DNA of 64,000 nucleotides from Dictyostelium firmibasis (GCA_036169595.1 CM069765.1:5582501-5646500), one strand, 5' to 3'. Positions 10,880-23,351 are shown, counted from the stretch's first letter. Made by a program: numbers and translations. Notes: generated from the sequence alone by a model not told the origin.

Positions 10880-10910
<31 letters not shown>

Positions 10911-10980
10911 AATAAATATTTAACTGTAAATTTTTGAAATTACCAATTATCTTTTTTTTTTTTTTTTTTCTTCAATTAAA
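10623..10980. other. Intergenic spacer before transporter gene 1
   Basis: Poly(A) and poly(T) tracts only. It presumably contains the promoter of the gene starting at 10981; no motif is singled out. Confidence 0.5.
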
Positions 10981-11607
10981 ATGGAAACAAAAAATAGTAA
11001 TATTTATATATATTTAATTTTGTAAAAAAAAAAATCTAAAAACTAATTTTAAAATTTAAATTTATTTTTATTAGCAGTAGAAGAAATCAGTGATGATAAT
11101 AATAATATTAATGATTTAGAAAATGGAAATATTAAAAATAATAAAAAAAAATTAATAGGAATTTTAATTATTATATTAATTTCAATTGGAAGTACAGGAA
11201 ATTCAGAATTTCAATCATTTATGGTCACAGATAATTTTAATTCACCATTTATGATTATTTGGTTTAATACATTTTTTTTAACTTTTTCATTTTTTATTGA
11301 ATTAATTTATTTAAAAATTGAATTAAATAAATTTAAAAAAAATAAAAAAAATAAAACAAAAGAAGAAAATAAAGAAGAAAAAGAAGAAGAAAAAGAAGAA
11401 AAAGAAAAAGTAAACTTTGATATCAATTTTGAAAAAATGTCAATTATTAAATTTTTTAAAATAAAATTTAAAGAAAATGAAATTTCATTTAAAAAATTAT
11501 TTATAATTTCAATACCTATTACAATTTTATATGTTGGATTAAATTGGTGTTGGTTAATTGCTTTACCAATGACTGATGTTAGTATATCGACTGCAATTTA
11601 TCGTATG

Positions 11608-11639
<32 letters not shown>

Positions 11640-12297
11640 TTATTAATTTTTTAAGTTTCTTTAAATTAAAAAAAAAAAAAAAAAAGAAAGTTCAACAATA
11701 TTTTGTTTTATTTTATCAATTATAATTTTAAAAGAAAAAATTGAAATTTTAAAAATTATATCAATTATTATATTTATGGGAGGAATAGTAGGTATTACAA
11801 TTGTAACATCAAAATCATCATCAATTTATCCAAATGCAATTAAAGGTGATTTATTAATGATTTTATCAGCTGGTTTGTGGGCCATTTATGAAGTAATGAC
11901 ATCAAAATTTTTAGGAAATGCGAAAAGAACCATTGTAAATACTTATATGGGATTTATAGGATTAATTAATTTAATAATTGGTATACCTTTTATTTTTATT
12001 TTAAATTTTATTGGTTTTGAGGTTATTAAAATTCCAACTTTAAAAATATTTGGAATGTTACTATCAAATGCAATTATTGGTTCATCGATAACTTATTTAG
12101 TTAATTGGGGTTTATCTTTAACTTCACCCTTATTTGTTAGATCAGGTGAACTAATGTCAATTCCATTAACTTTATTATTTGATTTAATCGTTAAAAATAT
12201 GAAGTTACCATTATTAGCAATACCAGGCTATATTTTAATTGTTATTGGATTTATTTTTTCAATTATTATTGAATCAAAAAAAAAAAAATCAAAATAA
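10981..12297 (+). CDS. DMT-superfamily (SLC35F-like) transporter, paralogue 1
   Basis: Exons 10981-10996, 11075-11602 and 11687-12297 give 384 residues. Exon 1 (METKN) and its phase-1 intron starting GTAATATTT match paralogue 2. The second intron splits a Gln codon after SISTAIY, exactly as in the three relatives. About ten hydrophobic segments with a Lys/Glu-rich cytosolic loop (KEEKEEEKEEKEK) after the second helix point to a drug/metabolite transporter. Family blocks are GLWAIYEVMTSKFLG, INTYMGF-like VNTYMGFIGL, NWGLSLTSPLFVRSGELM and IPGYILIVIGFIFS. The substrate is unknown. The SLC35F assignment is by general resemblance; DMT fold is the safer level. Confidence 0.85.
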
Positions 12298-12502
12298 AAT
12301 AACATAAAATTCAAGTCTTCTGGTGTTTTTGCCAACTAATTCTTATGATGTTAAAATTTAATATAAATTAATAAATAAAATCTTAATAGATAAATCCAAC
12401 ATTTTTATACTAGTGTTTTACCTTATCCAACTTTTGGATTATCCATGTAATTTTCAGCTATCCAAGTCCATCCATAAAATTTTTTATATAATTCATTTTG
12501 GT
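12298..12502. repeat. Short spacer with an inverted copy of an FNIP-spacer repeat
   Basis: Bases 12425-12475 (CCAACTTTTGG..ATGTAATTTTCAGCT..TCCATCC) are the reverse complement of 15690-15740 and of 20578-20640. It marks the left edge of the FNIP duplication block. Confidence 0.6.
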
Positions 12503-14359
12503 CTACCAGTAAGACCATAGTGCTTGACCACAACCAAATTTTAATGATTTAACACTTGATGGTATTGATCCTGCCGACAATTCTTGATTAAAACGATAAC
12601 CAAATGTTAATGATTTAACACTTGATGGTATTGATCCTGCTGATAGTACTTGATTAAAATGAGAACCAAATGTTAATGATTTAACACTTGATGGTATTGA
12701 ATCTGCTAATAATTCTTGATTAAAACGATGACCAAATGTTAATGATTCGACACTTGATGGTATTGATCCTGCTGATAATACTTGATTAAATTTATAACCA
12801 AATTTTAATGATTCGACACTTGATGGTATTGATCCTACTGATAATACTTGATTAAAACGATAACCAAATGTTAATGATTCGACACTTGATGGTATTATTC
12901 CTGCTGATAATACTTGGTTAAAATCATTACCAAATGTTAATGATTTAACACTTGATGGTATTGATCCTGCTGATAATACTTGATTAAAATTAGAACCAAA
13001 TGTTAATGATTCGACACTTGATGGTATTGATCCTGCTGATAATACTTGATTAAAAAAGTAACCAAATGTTAATGATTTAACACTTAATGGTATTAATCCT
13101 GCTGATAATACTTGGTTAAAATCATTACCAAATGTTAATGATTTAACACTTGGTGGTATTGATCCTGCTGATAATACTTGATTAAAATTAGAATCAAATG
13201 TTAATGATTCAACACTTGATGGTATTATTCCTGCTGATAATACTTGATTAAAACGATGACCAAATGTTAATGATTTAACACTTAATGGTATTGATCCTGC
13301 TGATAATACTTGATTAAAATGAAAACCAAATGTTAATGATTTAACACTTGATGGTATTGAATCTGCTGATAGTACTTGATTAAAATCAAAACCAAATGTT
13401 AATGATTTAACACTTGATGGTATTGATCCTGCTGATAATACTTGATTAAAATGAGAACCAAATGTTAATGATTCAACACTTGATGGTATTGATCCTGCTG
13501 ATAATACTTGATTAAAATGAGAGCCAAATGTTAATGACTTAACACTTGATGGTATTGATCCTTCTGATAATACTTGATTAAAACTAGAACCAAATGTTAA
13601 TGATTCAACACTTGATGGTATTAATCCTGCTGATAATACTTGATAAAAATTACCAAATGTTAATGATTTAACACCTGATGGTATTGATCCTTCTGATAAT
13701 ACTTGATTAAAATTATAACCAAATGTTAATGATTTAACACTTGATGGTATTAATCCTTCTGATAATACTTGATTAAAATTAGAACCAAATGTTAATGATT
13801 CGACACTTAATGGTATTGATCCTGCTGACAATACTTGATTAAAACGATAACCAAATGTCAATGATTTAACACTTGATGGTATTGATCCTGCTGATAATAC
13901 TTGATTAAAATTATCACCAAATGTTAATGATTCGACACTTGATGGTATTAATCCTGCTGATAATACTTGATCAAAAAAATAACCAAATTTTAATGATTTA
14001 ACACTTGATGGTATTGATCCTGCTGATAGTACTTGATTAAAACGATAACCAAATGTTAATGATTTAACACTTGATGGTATTATTCCTGCTGATAATATTT
14101 GATTAAAATTATCACGAAATCTTAATGATTCGACACTTGGTGGAATATCACCTAAATAAATATCATCAACTGAATTGTAATATAAATCTATTATATAGTC
14201 TCTCATTTTTGGATTTAATAATTGTTGTCTTTTAAATATTATAACTTTGAAATACCTATTAAAATAATAAAGTTGTTGTAAAATAATATTTTTTATAACA
14301 GTATTTCTCCAAATTCTGAAAAGAAATATATCCCCTCCATTATTTGTTTTAGCTTCCAT
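12503..14359 (-). CDS. FNIP-repeat protein 1
   Basis: A 618-residue protein. I start it at MEAKTNNGGD (14359) rather than an in-frame ATG 22 codons upstream, because all six paralogues begin there. The N-terminal 75 residues hold the FRIWRN..IKNIILQQL motif common to dictyostelid FNIP proteins, which is F-box-like in character. Then come about 24 repeats of 22 residues, consensus FNQVLSAGSIPSSVKSLTFG, plus a terminal half repeat ending in GQALWSYW. The repeats form an LRR-like solenoid by family knowledge. The two residues between FG and FNQ vary: YR, DN, SN, YN, SH, FD, HR, ND, YK and others. Function unknown; no catalytic motif. Confidence 0.9.
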   Translation of the reverse strand: MEAKTNNGGDIFLFRIWRNTVIKNIILQQLYYFNRYFKVIIFKRQQLLNPKMRDYIIDLYYNSVDDIYLGDIPPSVESLRFRDNFNQILSAGIIPSSVKSLTFGYRFNQVLSAGSIPSSVKSLKFGYFFDQVLSAGLIPSSVESLTFGDNFNQVLSAGSIPSSVKSLTFGYRFNQVLSAGSIPLSVESLTFGSNFNQVLSEGLIPSSVKSLTFGYNFNQVLSEGSIPSGVKSLTFGNFYQVLSAGLIPSSVESLTFGSSFNQVLSEGSIPSSVKSLTFGSHFNQVLSAGSIPSSVESLTFGSHFNQVLSAGSIPSSVKSLTFGFDFNQVLSADSIPSSVKSLTFGFHFNQVLSAGSIPLSVKSLTFGHRFNQVLSAGIIPSSVESLTFDSNFNQVLSAGSIPPSVKSLTFGNDFNQVLSAGLIPLSVKSLTFGYFFNQVLSAGSIPSSVESLTFGSNFNQVLSAGSIPSSVKSLTFGNDFNQVLSAGIIPSSVESLTFGYRFNQVLSVGSIPSSVESLKFGYKFNQVLSAGSIPSSVESLTFGHRFNQELLADSIPSSVKSLTFGSHFNQVLSAGSIPSSVKSLTFGYRFNQELSAGSIPSSVKSLKFGCGQALWSYW

Positions 14360-15539
14360 CGTATCTTTATATTTTTTAAAATTTAATATGAAGTAGTGTT
14401 TGGATTGAAAAAAAACTTTTTTCAAACTTTTTTCCTTTTTTTTTTTTTTAATTTTTTTTTTCTATTTTATTTTTTTTTTCAATTTTATAATTTCAAAGTT
14501 TTACAAAACACAAGTAAACTAGATCCTTAAATTTTTTTTTTTTGGTTTTGGGGAATGAAGGGCAAACATAGATTTTTTTATTTTTTTATTTTTTTTATGA
14601 AGTTTTGATAAAATATAAATTGTATAATAATATTAAATAAAAACTATTCAACAAGAGGATTAATCATCTGATGGGAATATGTTATTTTTTTTTTTTTATT
14701 ATTAACTTTAAAAATATATTTTTATTATTATTATTGAAATATATTATATGATGGAACTAATATATTTTATATTTTATATATATTTACATATTTTACTAAA
14801 TAAAAAAATTAATTTTAAATTATATAAAAATGTCAAAAGTTTTTTATTTTTCCCTAAAATTTATTTTAAAAAAGAAAACATTGTAGGTAGCATAGCTTTT
14901 CTATTTATTGTTTGTTCGATTCGAAAAAAAAAAATTTATTTTATCATTAACGACTTGCAAACTTTTTCAATTCTCACATATTTTTAGAGTAAAACCTTAT
15001 CCGGATTTTTTTTTTAAAAGGATTGAGGACTATCCATCCACCATTTTATAATTACTGGATTTGAAAAAAAATATTGAAAATATAAAATTAATTTAATTAA
15101 CAAATAGGTTAAAAATAAATAAATTATTTTAACAGGAAATAAATAAATAATAAAAATAATTATTTAATAATAAAAAAAAATATATCATCAACACTAAAGT
15201 GCGCCCTTATATTTTTTTAAAATTATGTTAAAAATAACAATTTTTTTTTTATTGTGATGTGAGAAAGAAAAATAATTATTATTTTGAAAAAAATAAAATA
15301 TTAAAAATAATAAAATATTGTCTAAATATAGCTTTTTATAATAAAATTTTTTATTGAATTTAATTTACATTTGTTTTTTTAGTAAAAAGTTAAATTTAGT
15401 CAAAAGTAAAAACATATTTTATCTTGATGTATTAAAATAAAAAAAAAAAAAAAAAAAAAATTGTTATTTAAAAAATAATTATTTACTGATTTTAATATAA
15501 TTTATTTTTTTTTTATTTTTTTTTTTTATTTTATTTTTT

Positions 15540-15579
<40 letters not shown>

Positions 15580-16650
15580 TTGAAATTTATTATTAATAAT
15601 TATTTGAGTTTATTTGATGTTAACCAATATTCAAAATCACTAATTAATATTGAAAAAAATAATGGTTAAATAAACAAAATTGTTGGATGGACTAGGACAG
15701 CTGAAAAATTACATGAAATTTCCAAAAGTTGGACAAAGTAAAACTCCACATATTTTAATCTTTATACACATTTTTAAGATTCAACTAGTTTATAATTTTT
15801 ATTAAATAAATTATAAGGAAATAATAGAGGTAGAAGATTCATTTTAATAATTATTTTTTGATTAATAAGATATAGGTTGGAAAAAACTTTTTTTCAAAAT
15901 TTTTTCCTTTTTTATTTTTTCAATTTTTTTTTTTTTTTCTATCTTATTTTTTTTTTCAATTTTATAATTTCAAAGGTTTTACAAAACACTAGTGTTCGAT
16001 ATTTTTCCTTTCCGGAAAAAAAAGGGTCATTTTTAGGTTTCCATTTCCATTCCATACTTTTTTTCAATCTTCCACATTTTTTTAAAATTTTTTCCATCAT
16101 ATTTAAAAAATTTTCCTTTTAAAACAAGATTCAAATACCATACAAATTAATACAAATTAATCATAAACGTGAATGTTATGTAAAATAAAATAATTTTTTT
16201 TTTAAAAAATTCAAATCCAGATTGTCCACTCTTTTCACCATCAACGAGTCATAAAATAAATTTGAAGGAAGAGGACCTTTTGATTTTATTTAATCTGCCA
16301 GTACTCTTTTTGGAATGCGAAAATCAGTAGGGCAAGGCTTTTCTTTTGCTTTTTTTCATCACCATAAAAAGGTGAATATTTGATGAATTTGGTTTTGTGG
16401 GAAAGTATTTTGTATTTTGATAAAAACCTTTGTTAGGAAATCATTTCTTGGTGAAACATTAAATTTTTCTTCTTTATCATTAAATGAATCAAATCCAATT
16501 TTTATTTTTTTTGCGTTTTTAATTGTTATATTATTATTTAAGTTTTATTTATTATTATATTATTATTTTAAAATGTGGTGGTGATCGTTTATATATAATT
16601 TTTTATTAAAATAATTATTTTTTTAATAATTTATAAATATTTTTATTAAA

Positions 16651-16693
<43 letters not shown>

Positions 16694-17199
16694 AAAAAAA
16701 ATGTGTGTGCAAAAATAAAAGGTTAAAAATTGAAAAAAATTATCTGAATGTATTCTCACACACAAAAAAAAAAAAACCAAATACCATAAAAATAAAAATT
16801 TTAAAAATTTTTTTTTATTTTTAACATCACTTTCAATGTTTTTTTATTTTATTGAAGAAACAGAGTTGATAATAAATTAATCAAAAAAGGGTTTTCAAAG
16901 ATTTTAAACAAAGTTATTAATGGAATCCAATTTTTTAAATTTATTGGTTGAAATATAGACTGGTAAACCTTGCGAGGATTTAAAATGCAATTGAAATAAA
17001 AATTTCAACACAATTCATCATTTTAAAAAATTTAAAAAATTTATCATTCTCAATAAATGTGGGTGGCCGTTTTAAATTTTATTTTATTTTAATTTTTGTA
17101 TTTTTTTTTTTTTTTTTTTTTTGAAATCCGAGATTGATAATCGGTTCAATACCATTAGGTCTTACTGGTATTGTTGACTCCCACCCACGCATTCCCTTT
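14360..17199. other. FNIP inter-gene spacer with duplicated blocks
   Basis: No intact gene. Block 14690-14930 recurs near 20290-20440 and 35590-35800. Block 15590-15860 recurs at 20465-20790. Block 16205-16440 recurs at 32473-32705. The 17121-17199 part, including GATTGATAATCGGTTCAATA and CTCCCACCCACGCATTCCCT, is the common 3' flank of five FNIP genes. The rest is homopolymer. Confidence 0.7.
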
Positions 17200-19272
17200 T
17201 CAAGTATTCGAAGAAGTGGAGGGAAAACCAAATATGGAGGGAACACCAGATTTCAATGATTTAACACTTGATGGTATTAACCCTGCTGATAATACTTGAT
17301 TAAAACTATAACCAAATGTTAATGATTTAACACTTGATGGTATTGATCCTACTGATAATACTTGATTAAAACGAAAACCAAATTTCAATGATTCGACACT
17401 TGATGGTATTGATCCTGCTGATAATACTTGATTAAAATTTTTACCAAATGTTAATGATTTAACACTTGATGGTATTGATCCTGCTGATAATACTTGATCA
17501 AAAAAATCACCAAATGTTAATGATTCGACACTTGATGGTATTATTCCTGCTGATAATACTTGATTAAATTTACAACCAAATGTTAATGATTCGACACTTG
17601 ATGGTAGTGATCCTGCTGATAATACTTGATTAAAACTTTCATCAAATGTTAATGATTTAACATTTGATGGTATTGATCCTGCTGATAATACTTGATTAAA
17701 ACTATAACCAAATGTCAATGATTCAACACTTGATGGTATTGACCCTACTGATAATACTTGATTAAAACTATAACCAAATGTTAATGATTTAACACTTGAT
17801 GGTATTGATCCTGCTGATAATACTTGATTATAATTAAAACCAAATGTTAATGATTTAACACTTGATGGTATTATTCCTGCTGATAATACTTGATTAAAAT
17901 TACAACCAAATGTTAATGATTCGACACTTGATGGTATTGATCCTGCTGACAATACTTGATTAAAACTATAACCAAATGTTAATGATTCGACACTTGATGG
18001 TATTAATCCTACTGATAATACTTGATTAAAATGAAAACCAAATATTAATGTTTCAACACTTGATGGTATTGATCCTGCTGATAATACTTGATTAAAATAA
18101 TCACCAAATGTTAATGATTTAACACTTGATGGTATTGATCCTGCTGATAATACTTGATTAAAATGATCACCAAATGTTAATGATTTAACACTTGATGGTA
18201 TTGATCCTGCTGATAATACTTGATTAAAATAATAGCGAAATGTTAATGATTCTACACTTGATGGTATTGATCCTGCTGATAATACTTGATTAAAATTACA
18301 ACCAAATGTTAATGATTTAACACTTGATGGTATTGAATCTGCTGATAATACTTGATTAAAATTATTACCAAATGTTAATGATTTAACACTTGATGGTATT
18401 AATCCTGCTGATAGTGCTTGATTAAAATTAGAACCAAATGTTAATGATTCTACACTTGATGGTATTGATCCTGCTGATAATACTTGATTAAAATCATTAC
18501 CAAATGTTAATGATTTAACACTTGATGGTATTGAATCTGCTGATAATACTTGATTAAAACTAAAACCAAATTTTAATGATTCGACACTTGATGGTATTAT
18601 TCCTGCTGATAATACTTGATTAAAACAATAATCAAATTTTAATGATTCGACACTTGATGGTATTGAATCTGCTGATAATACTTGATTAAAACTATAACCA
18701 AATGTTAATGATTTAACACTTGATGGTATTGATCCTGCTGATAGTACTTGATTAAAACTATAATAAAATGTTAATGATTTAACACTTGATGGTATTACTC
18801 CTGCTGATAATACTTGATTAAAATTAGAACCAAATGTTAATGATTCGACACTTGATGGTATTAATCCTGCTGATAATACTTGATTAAAATTTTTACCAAA
18901 TGATAATGATTTAACACTTGATGGTATTGATCCTGCTGATAATAATTGATTAAATCTATTACCAAATGTTAATGATTTAACACTTGATGGTATTGATCCT
19001 GCTGATAATACTTGATTAAAATTACAACCAAATGTTAATGATTCAACACTTGATGGAATATCTCCTAAATAAATATCGTCAACTGAGTTGTAAAATAAAT
19101 CTTTTATACAATCTCTAATATTTGAATCTAATAATTGTTGTCTTTTTAATATAACAACTTTGAAATACCTATTAAAATAATAAAGTTGTTGTAAAATAAT
19201 ATTTTTTATAACATTATTTCTCCATATTCTAAAAAGAAATATATCCCCTCCATTATTTGTTTTAGCTTCCAT
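17200..19272 (-). CDS. FNIP-repeat protein 2
   Basis: 690 residues with the MEAKTNNGG N-terminal module and about 27 FNIP repeats. Repeat diresidues in order begin CN, NR, KN, SN, YS, YS, YC, FS, ND, SN, NN, CN, YY, DH, DY, FH. The array ends in ES, CK, DF, KN, FR, YS, then leaves the repeat frame into VPSIFGFPSTSSNT, which is encoded by the shared 3' flank. One repeat carries the rare AGSLPSSVESL variant, also found in protein 5 in the equivalent place. The upstream 290 bp is shared with the spacer at 28380-28830. Confidence 0.92.
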   Translation of the reverse strand: MEAKTNNGGDIFLFRIWRNNVIKNIILQQLYYFNRYFKVVILKRQQLLDSNIRDCIKDLFYNSVDDIYLGDIPSSVESLTFGCNFNQVLSAGSIPSSVKSLTFGNRFNQLLSAGSIPSSVKSLSFGKNFNQVLSAGLIPSSVESLTFGSNFNQVLSAGVIPSSVKSLTFYYSFNQVLSAGSIPSSVKSLTFGYSFNQVLSADSIPSSVESLKFDYCFNQVLSAGIIPSSVESLKFGFSFNQVLSADSIPSSVKSLTFGNDFNQVLSAGSIPSSVESLTFGSNFNQALSAGLIPSSVKSLTFGNNFNQVLSADSIPSSVKSLTFGCNFNQVLSAGSIPSSVESLTFRYYFNQVLSAGSIPSSVKSLTFGDHFNQVLSAGSIPSSVKSLTFGDYFNQVLSAGSIPSSVETLIFGFHFNQVLSVGLIPSSVESLTFGYSFNQVLSAGSIPSSVESLTFGCNFNQVLSAGIIPSSVKSLTFGFNYNQVLSAGSIPSSVKSLTFGYSFNQVLSVGSIPSSVESLTFGYSFNQVLSAGSIPSNVKSLTFDESFNQVLSAGSLPSSVESLTFGCKFNQVLSAGIIPSSVESLTFGDFFDQVLSAGSIPSSVKSLTFGKNFNQVLSAGSIPSSVESLKFGFRFNQVLSVGSIPSSVKSLTFGYSFNQVLSAGLIPSSVKSLKSGVPSIFGFPSTSSNT

Positions 19273-19742
19273 TGTATCTTTATATTTTTTAAAATTTAAT
19301 GTGAAGTGGTGTTTGGAATTTGGAAAAAAACTTTTTTCTAGATTTTTTCCTTTTTTTTTAAAATTTTTTTTTTCTATTTTATTTTTTTTTCAATTTTTTA
19401 ATTTCAGAGTTTTACCAAACACAAGTAAACTAGTGCCCTAAATTTTTTTTTGTTGGTTTTGGGTGAATAAAGGCAAATCTTTTTCTTTTATTAACCTTTC
19501 TAAATTGAGAGAACTAGTTCCATTTCCTCTCTTTTTACTTTTTTCTCTCAGTTTTTATTTTTTTTTTTTTTATACTAAACAGGTAAAACAAAATACACCA
19601 AATAATTTTATTTCATCAAAGTGTTTTAAATTATTTGAAAGAGAGCTCATAAATAAACACCTTTTCAGATTAAATTATTTAAAACATTGTAATATATACA
19701 CAACAAATTCAAAGTGGAAAATTATGTTGATGCAATTTTGAA
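19273..19742. repeat. Shared upstream module of FNIP genes
   Basis: The segment from the ATG outward (AAGATAC/GATGG context, GTGTTTGGAATTTGG, AACACAAGTAAACT, TTGGTTTTGGGTGAATAAAG, GAGAGAACTAGTTCC) is nearly the same at 28344-28830, and in part at 31500-31620 and 34980-35470. It probably holds the common promoter and leader, which would give co-regulation (inference). Confidence 0.7.
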
Positions 19743-19938
19743 AATTTTCGAGAATCAAAGGCTTCAAAACAAAGATTGGAAACACACAAAAGCAGATATC
19801 ATAAAGAAAAACCATCCATAACATCAATTGAAGATTTAAAATCGGAACAAGCTATGTTGAATAATATATTAAATGATACAGAGCTCTGTATTAATAAAAA
19901 CAGTAACAATAATAAAAATAAAAAAAATAACAATTGAA
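19743..19938 (+). pseudogene. C2H2 zinc-finger gene remnant (second finger and tail)
   Basis: From about 19747 the + strand reads RESKASKQRLETHKSRYHK, matching the second finger of the copy at 28933-29171. It then continues past it: SITSIEDLKSEQAMLNNI and an Asn/Lys-rich end closed by TGA at about 19938. The first finger is missing, and the join to the FNIP spacer is abrupt. It is a duplicated host gene fragment. Confidence 0.65.
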
Positions 19939-21107
19939 ATATAATAATAATAATAAAATAATAATAAATGAAATCAAAAATGATAATAAAAATTAAAATT
20001 TAAATTATAAAATAAAAAAATAACAATTGAAACATATAATAATAAATGAAATCAAAAATGATAATAAAAATCAAAAATTTAAATTTTAAAATAAAAAAAT
20101 CTTTCAATTAAACCATGGTTTATTATATTTTTAATGTATCTATAATGAAATATTATTATTATTATTTTTTTTATTTGACGAGAAAAAATAAAATTTGGAT
20201 GTTGTTGATATTACTTTGGTTGGAAATAGAGAAATTTTTTTTTTTTTCATTAAAAAATTCAACTCTCATATAAAACTTTTCATGTTTAACACAATTTTAT
20301 ATAGAATTTGTAATAAAAAAAAAAAAATAATAATATATTTTATACATATTTGACAAAATAAAAATTTTAATTTTAGATTATATAAAAATGCCAAAAGTTT
20401 TTTATTTTTCCTATATTTTTTTTTATATCTAATATAATTATATATTATTTGTATCATTACATTTTATTAATAATTATTTGAGTTTATTTGATGTTAACCA
20501 ATATGCAAAATCACTAGTCAATATCGAAAATAATAATGGATTTTTTTTTAAAATAATGGGATAAATAAACAAAATTGTTGGATGTACTAGGACAGCTGAA
20601 AAATTACATGGATTTCCAAAAGTTGGACAAAGTAAACCTCTACATATTTTAATCTTTGTACACATTTTTAAGATTCAAATAAGTTTTTATAATTTTTATT
20701 AAATAAATTATAAGGAAATAATAGAGGTAGAATGTGATTCATTTTAATAATTATTTTTTGATTAATAAGATATAGGTGATAATAGTATTATTTTATAAAT
20801 TTAATAAAAAAGATGGGTTCAAAGAGTTTAAACAAAATTATAAATGAAATCCAATTTTCAAATTTATTGGTTGAAATATAGACTGGTTAACCTTTGTGAG
20901 GGATGTAATATATAATAGAAAAAAAAAAATTTCAATATAATTCATCATTTTAAAAAATTTAAAAAATTTTATCATTCTCAGCGAATGAGAGTGACCGTTT
21001 TAAATTTTATTTTATTTTAATTTTTGTATTTTTTTTTTTTTTTTTTTTGAAACCCGAGTTCTGATATTGATAATCGGTTCAATACCATTTGGTCTTACTT
21101 GTAGTAC
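19939..21107. other. FNIP inter-gene spacer
   Basis: AT-rich. It carries second copies of spacer blocks: 20290-20440 matches 14760-14860 and 35650-35750; 20465-20790 matches 15590-15860. 20810-21085 is the common FNIP 3' flank, as before gene 2. No coding signal is convincing. Confidence 0.65.
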
Positions 21108-22817
21108 TTAATTAAAACCACCACCAAATTTTAATGATTTAACACTTGATGGTATTGATCCTGCTGGTATTACTTGGTTATAATAATAGCCAAATGTTAA
21201 TGATTTAACACTTGATGGTATTGAATCTGCTGATAATACTTGATTAAAACTTTTACCAAATGTTAATGATTCAACGCTTGATGGTATTGATCCTGCTGAT
21301 AATACTTGATTAAAATCCTTACCAAATGTTAATGATTTAACACTTGATGGTATTGATCCTGCTGATAATACTTGATTAAAACCATAACCAAATGTTAATG
21401 ATTTAACACTTGATGGTATTGATCCTGCTGATAATACTTGATTAAAATCAAAACCAAATGCTAATGATTCAACACTTGATGGTATTGATCCTTCTGATAA
21501 TACTTGATTAAAATTACAACCAAATGTTAATGATTTAACACTTGATGGTATTGATCCTGCTGATAATACTTGATTAAAATTTTTACCAAATGTTAATGAC
21601 TTAACACTTGATGGTATTAATCCTTCTGATAATACTTGATTAAAACGAGAACCAAATGTTAATGACTCAACACTTGATGGTATTGATCCTGCTGATAATA
21701 CTTGATTAAATTTATAACCAAATGTTAATGATTTAACACTTGATGGTATTGAATCTGCTGATAATACTTGATTAAAATCATTACCAAATGTTAATGATTG
21801 GACACTTGATGGTATTGATCCTGCTGATAATACTTGATTAAAATGAAAACTAAATGTTAATGATTTAACACTTGATGGTATTGATCCTGCTGGCAATACT
21901 TTATTAAAATAAATACCAAATGTTAATGATTTAACACTTGATGGTATTGATCCTTCTGATAATACTTGATTAAAACCACCAAATTCTAATACTTTAACAC
22001 TTGATGGTATTGAATCTGCTGATAATACTTGATTAAAACTATAACCAAGTGTTAATGATTTAACACTTGATGGTATTGAATCTGCTGATAATACTTGATT
22101 AAAATTAGAACCAAATGTTAATGATTCGACACTTGATGGTATTGATCCTGCTGATAATACTTGATTAAAACTATGACCAAATGTTAATGATTTAACACTT
22201 GATGGTATTGATCCTGCTGATAATACTTGATTAAAATTATAACCAAATGTTAATGATTTAACACTTGATGGTATTGAATCTGCTGATAATACTTGATTAA
22301 AACTATGAACAAATGTTAATGATTTAACACTTGATGGTATTGATCCTGCTGATAATACTTGATTAAAATTACAACCAAATGTTAATGATTTAACACTTGA
22401 TGGTATTAATCCTGCTGATAATACTTGATTAAAATTATCACCAAATGTTAATGATTCAACACTTGATGGTATTGATCCTGCTGATAATACTTGATTAAAA
22501 TGATAACCAAATGTTAATGATTTAACACTTGATGGTATTATTCCTGCTGATAATACTTGATTAAAATTATCACCAAGTTTTAATGATTCGATACTTGGTG
22601 GAATATCACCTAAATAAATATCATCAGCTGAGTTGTAATATAAATCTTTTATATAATCTCTAATTTTTGAATCTAATAATTGTTGTCTTTTAATTATTAT
22701 AACTTTGAAATATCTATTAAAATAATAAAGTTGTTGTAAAATAATATTTTTTATAACAATATTTCTCCATATTCTAAAAAGAAATATATCCTCTCCATTA
22801 TTTGTTTCAGCTTCCAT
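21108..22817 (-). CDS. FNIP-repeat protein 3
   Basis: 569 residues, the shortest of the six, starting MEAETNNGEDIFLFRIWRN. About 22 FNIP repeats, plus a last unit that stops in KFGGGFN because the expected Gln codon CAA is TAA. The downstream bases still read as FNIP repeat, so the C-terminus may have been shortened. One repeat lacks a residue (FGGFNQ). The same strand and the same N-terminal module as its neighbours mark it as a tandem duplicate. Confidence 0.91.
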   Translation of the reverse strand: MEAETNNGEDIFLFRIWRNIVIKNIILQQLYYFNRYFKVIIIKRQQLLDSKIRDYIKDLYYNSADDIYLGDIPPSIESLKLGDNFNQVLSAGIIPSSVKSLTFGYHFNQVLSAGSIPSSVESLTFGDNFNQVLSAGLIPSSVKSLTFGCNFNQVLSAGSIPSSVKSLTFVHSFNQVLSADSIPSSVKSLTFGYNFNQVLSAGSIPSSVKSLTFGHSFNQVLSAGSIPSSVESLTFGSNFNQVLSADSIPSSVKSLTLGYSFNQVLSADSIPSSVKVLEFGGFNQVLSEGSIPSSVKSLTFGIYFNKVLPAGSIPSSVKSLTFSFHFNQVLSAGSIPSSVQSLTFGNDFNQVLSADSIPSSVKSLTFGYKFNQVLSAGSIPSSVESLTFGSRFNQVLSEGLIPSSVKSLTFGKNFNQVLSAGSIPSSVKSLTFGCNFNQVLSEGSIPSSVESLAFGFDFNQVLSAGSIPSSVKSLTFGYGFNQVLSAGSIPSSVKSLTFGKDFNQVLSAGSIPSSVESLTFGKSFNQVLSADSIPSSVKSLTFGYYYNQVIPAGSIPSSVKSLKFGGGFN

Positions 22818-23351
22818 GGTATCTTTATTTTTTTTAAAATTTAATATGAAATGGTGTTTAGGTTGGAAAAAACTTTTTTCAAAATTTTTTCCTTTTTTTT
22901 TTTTTCAATTTTTTTTTTTTTTTTCTGTCTTATTTTTTTTATAATTTCAAAGGTTTTACAAAACACAAGTAAACTTTTTCTTTTATTCACCATCATATAA
23001 TATTGCGATAATAAAAAATATATTTTAAAGTTTATAATTAAAAAAAAAAAAAAAATTTAAAAAATAAAAAAAACAATTTTAAATATTTTTTAATCCAAAC
23101 ACAAAACAATATAACACAGCAATTTATATTTTTACACTCCACTACCACCACAAGAAAACTCACACATTTATACTCTTGCAATAGTACTATCTTTTTTATT
23201 ATTTCTCTTCATTTTAATAATTTTTTTTACACCCTTTTCGAACTCTCCTTTTTTTTCATTATTATTTTTTTTTTTTTTTATTTTTTTTAATTTTTTTTTT
23301 TTTGACAAATGGCGATGGTATTATAGTTGAAATATTGATACCAATAAAGAG
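22818..23351. other. Spacer upstream of FNIP gene 3
   Basis: The part next to the gene repeats the FNIP leader module (AACACAAGTAAACT at about 22961). The rest, with CACTACCACCACAAG, is unique and shows nothing recognisable. Confidence 0.5.

Noticed and set aside
14360-14425. 22-codon upstream extension of FNIP protein 1
   Set aside because: The same region is untranslated leader in the five paralogues, all of which start at MEA(K/E)TNNG.
20474-20665. Minus-strand ORF of 63 codons in the FNIP spacer
   Set aside because: The related copy at 15590-15860 is not open in the same way and the sequence is spacer repeat; no acceptor, ATG context or family supports it.
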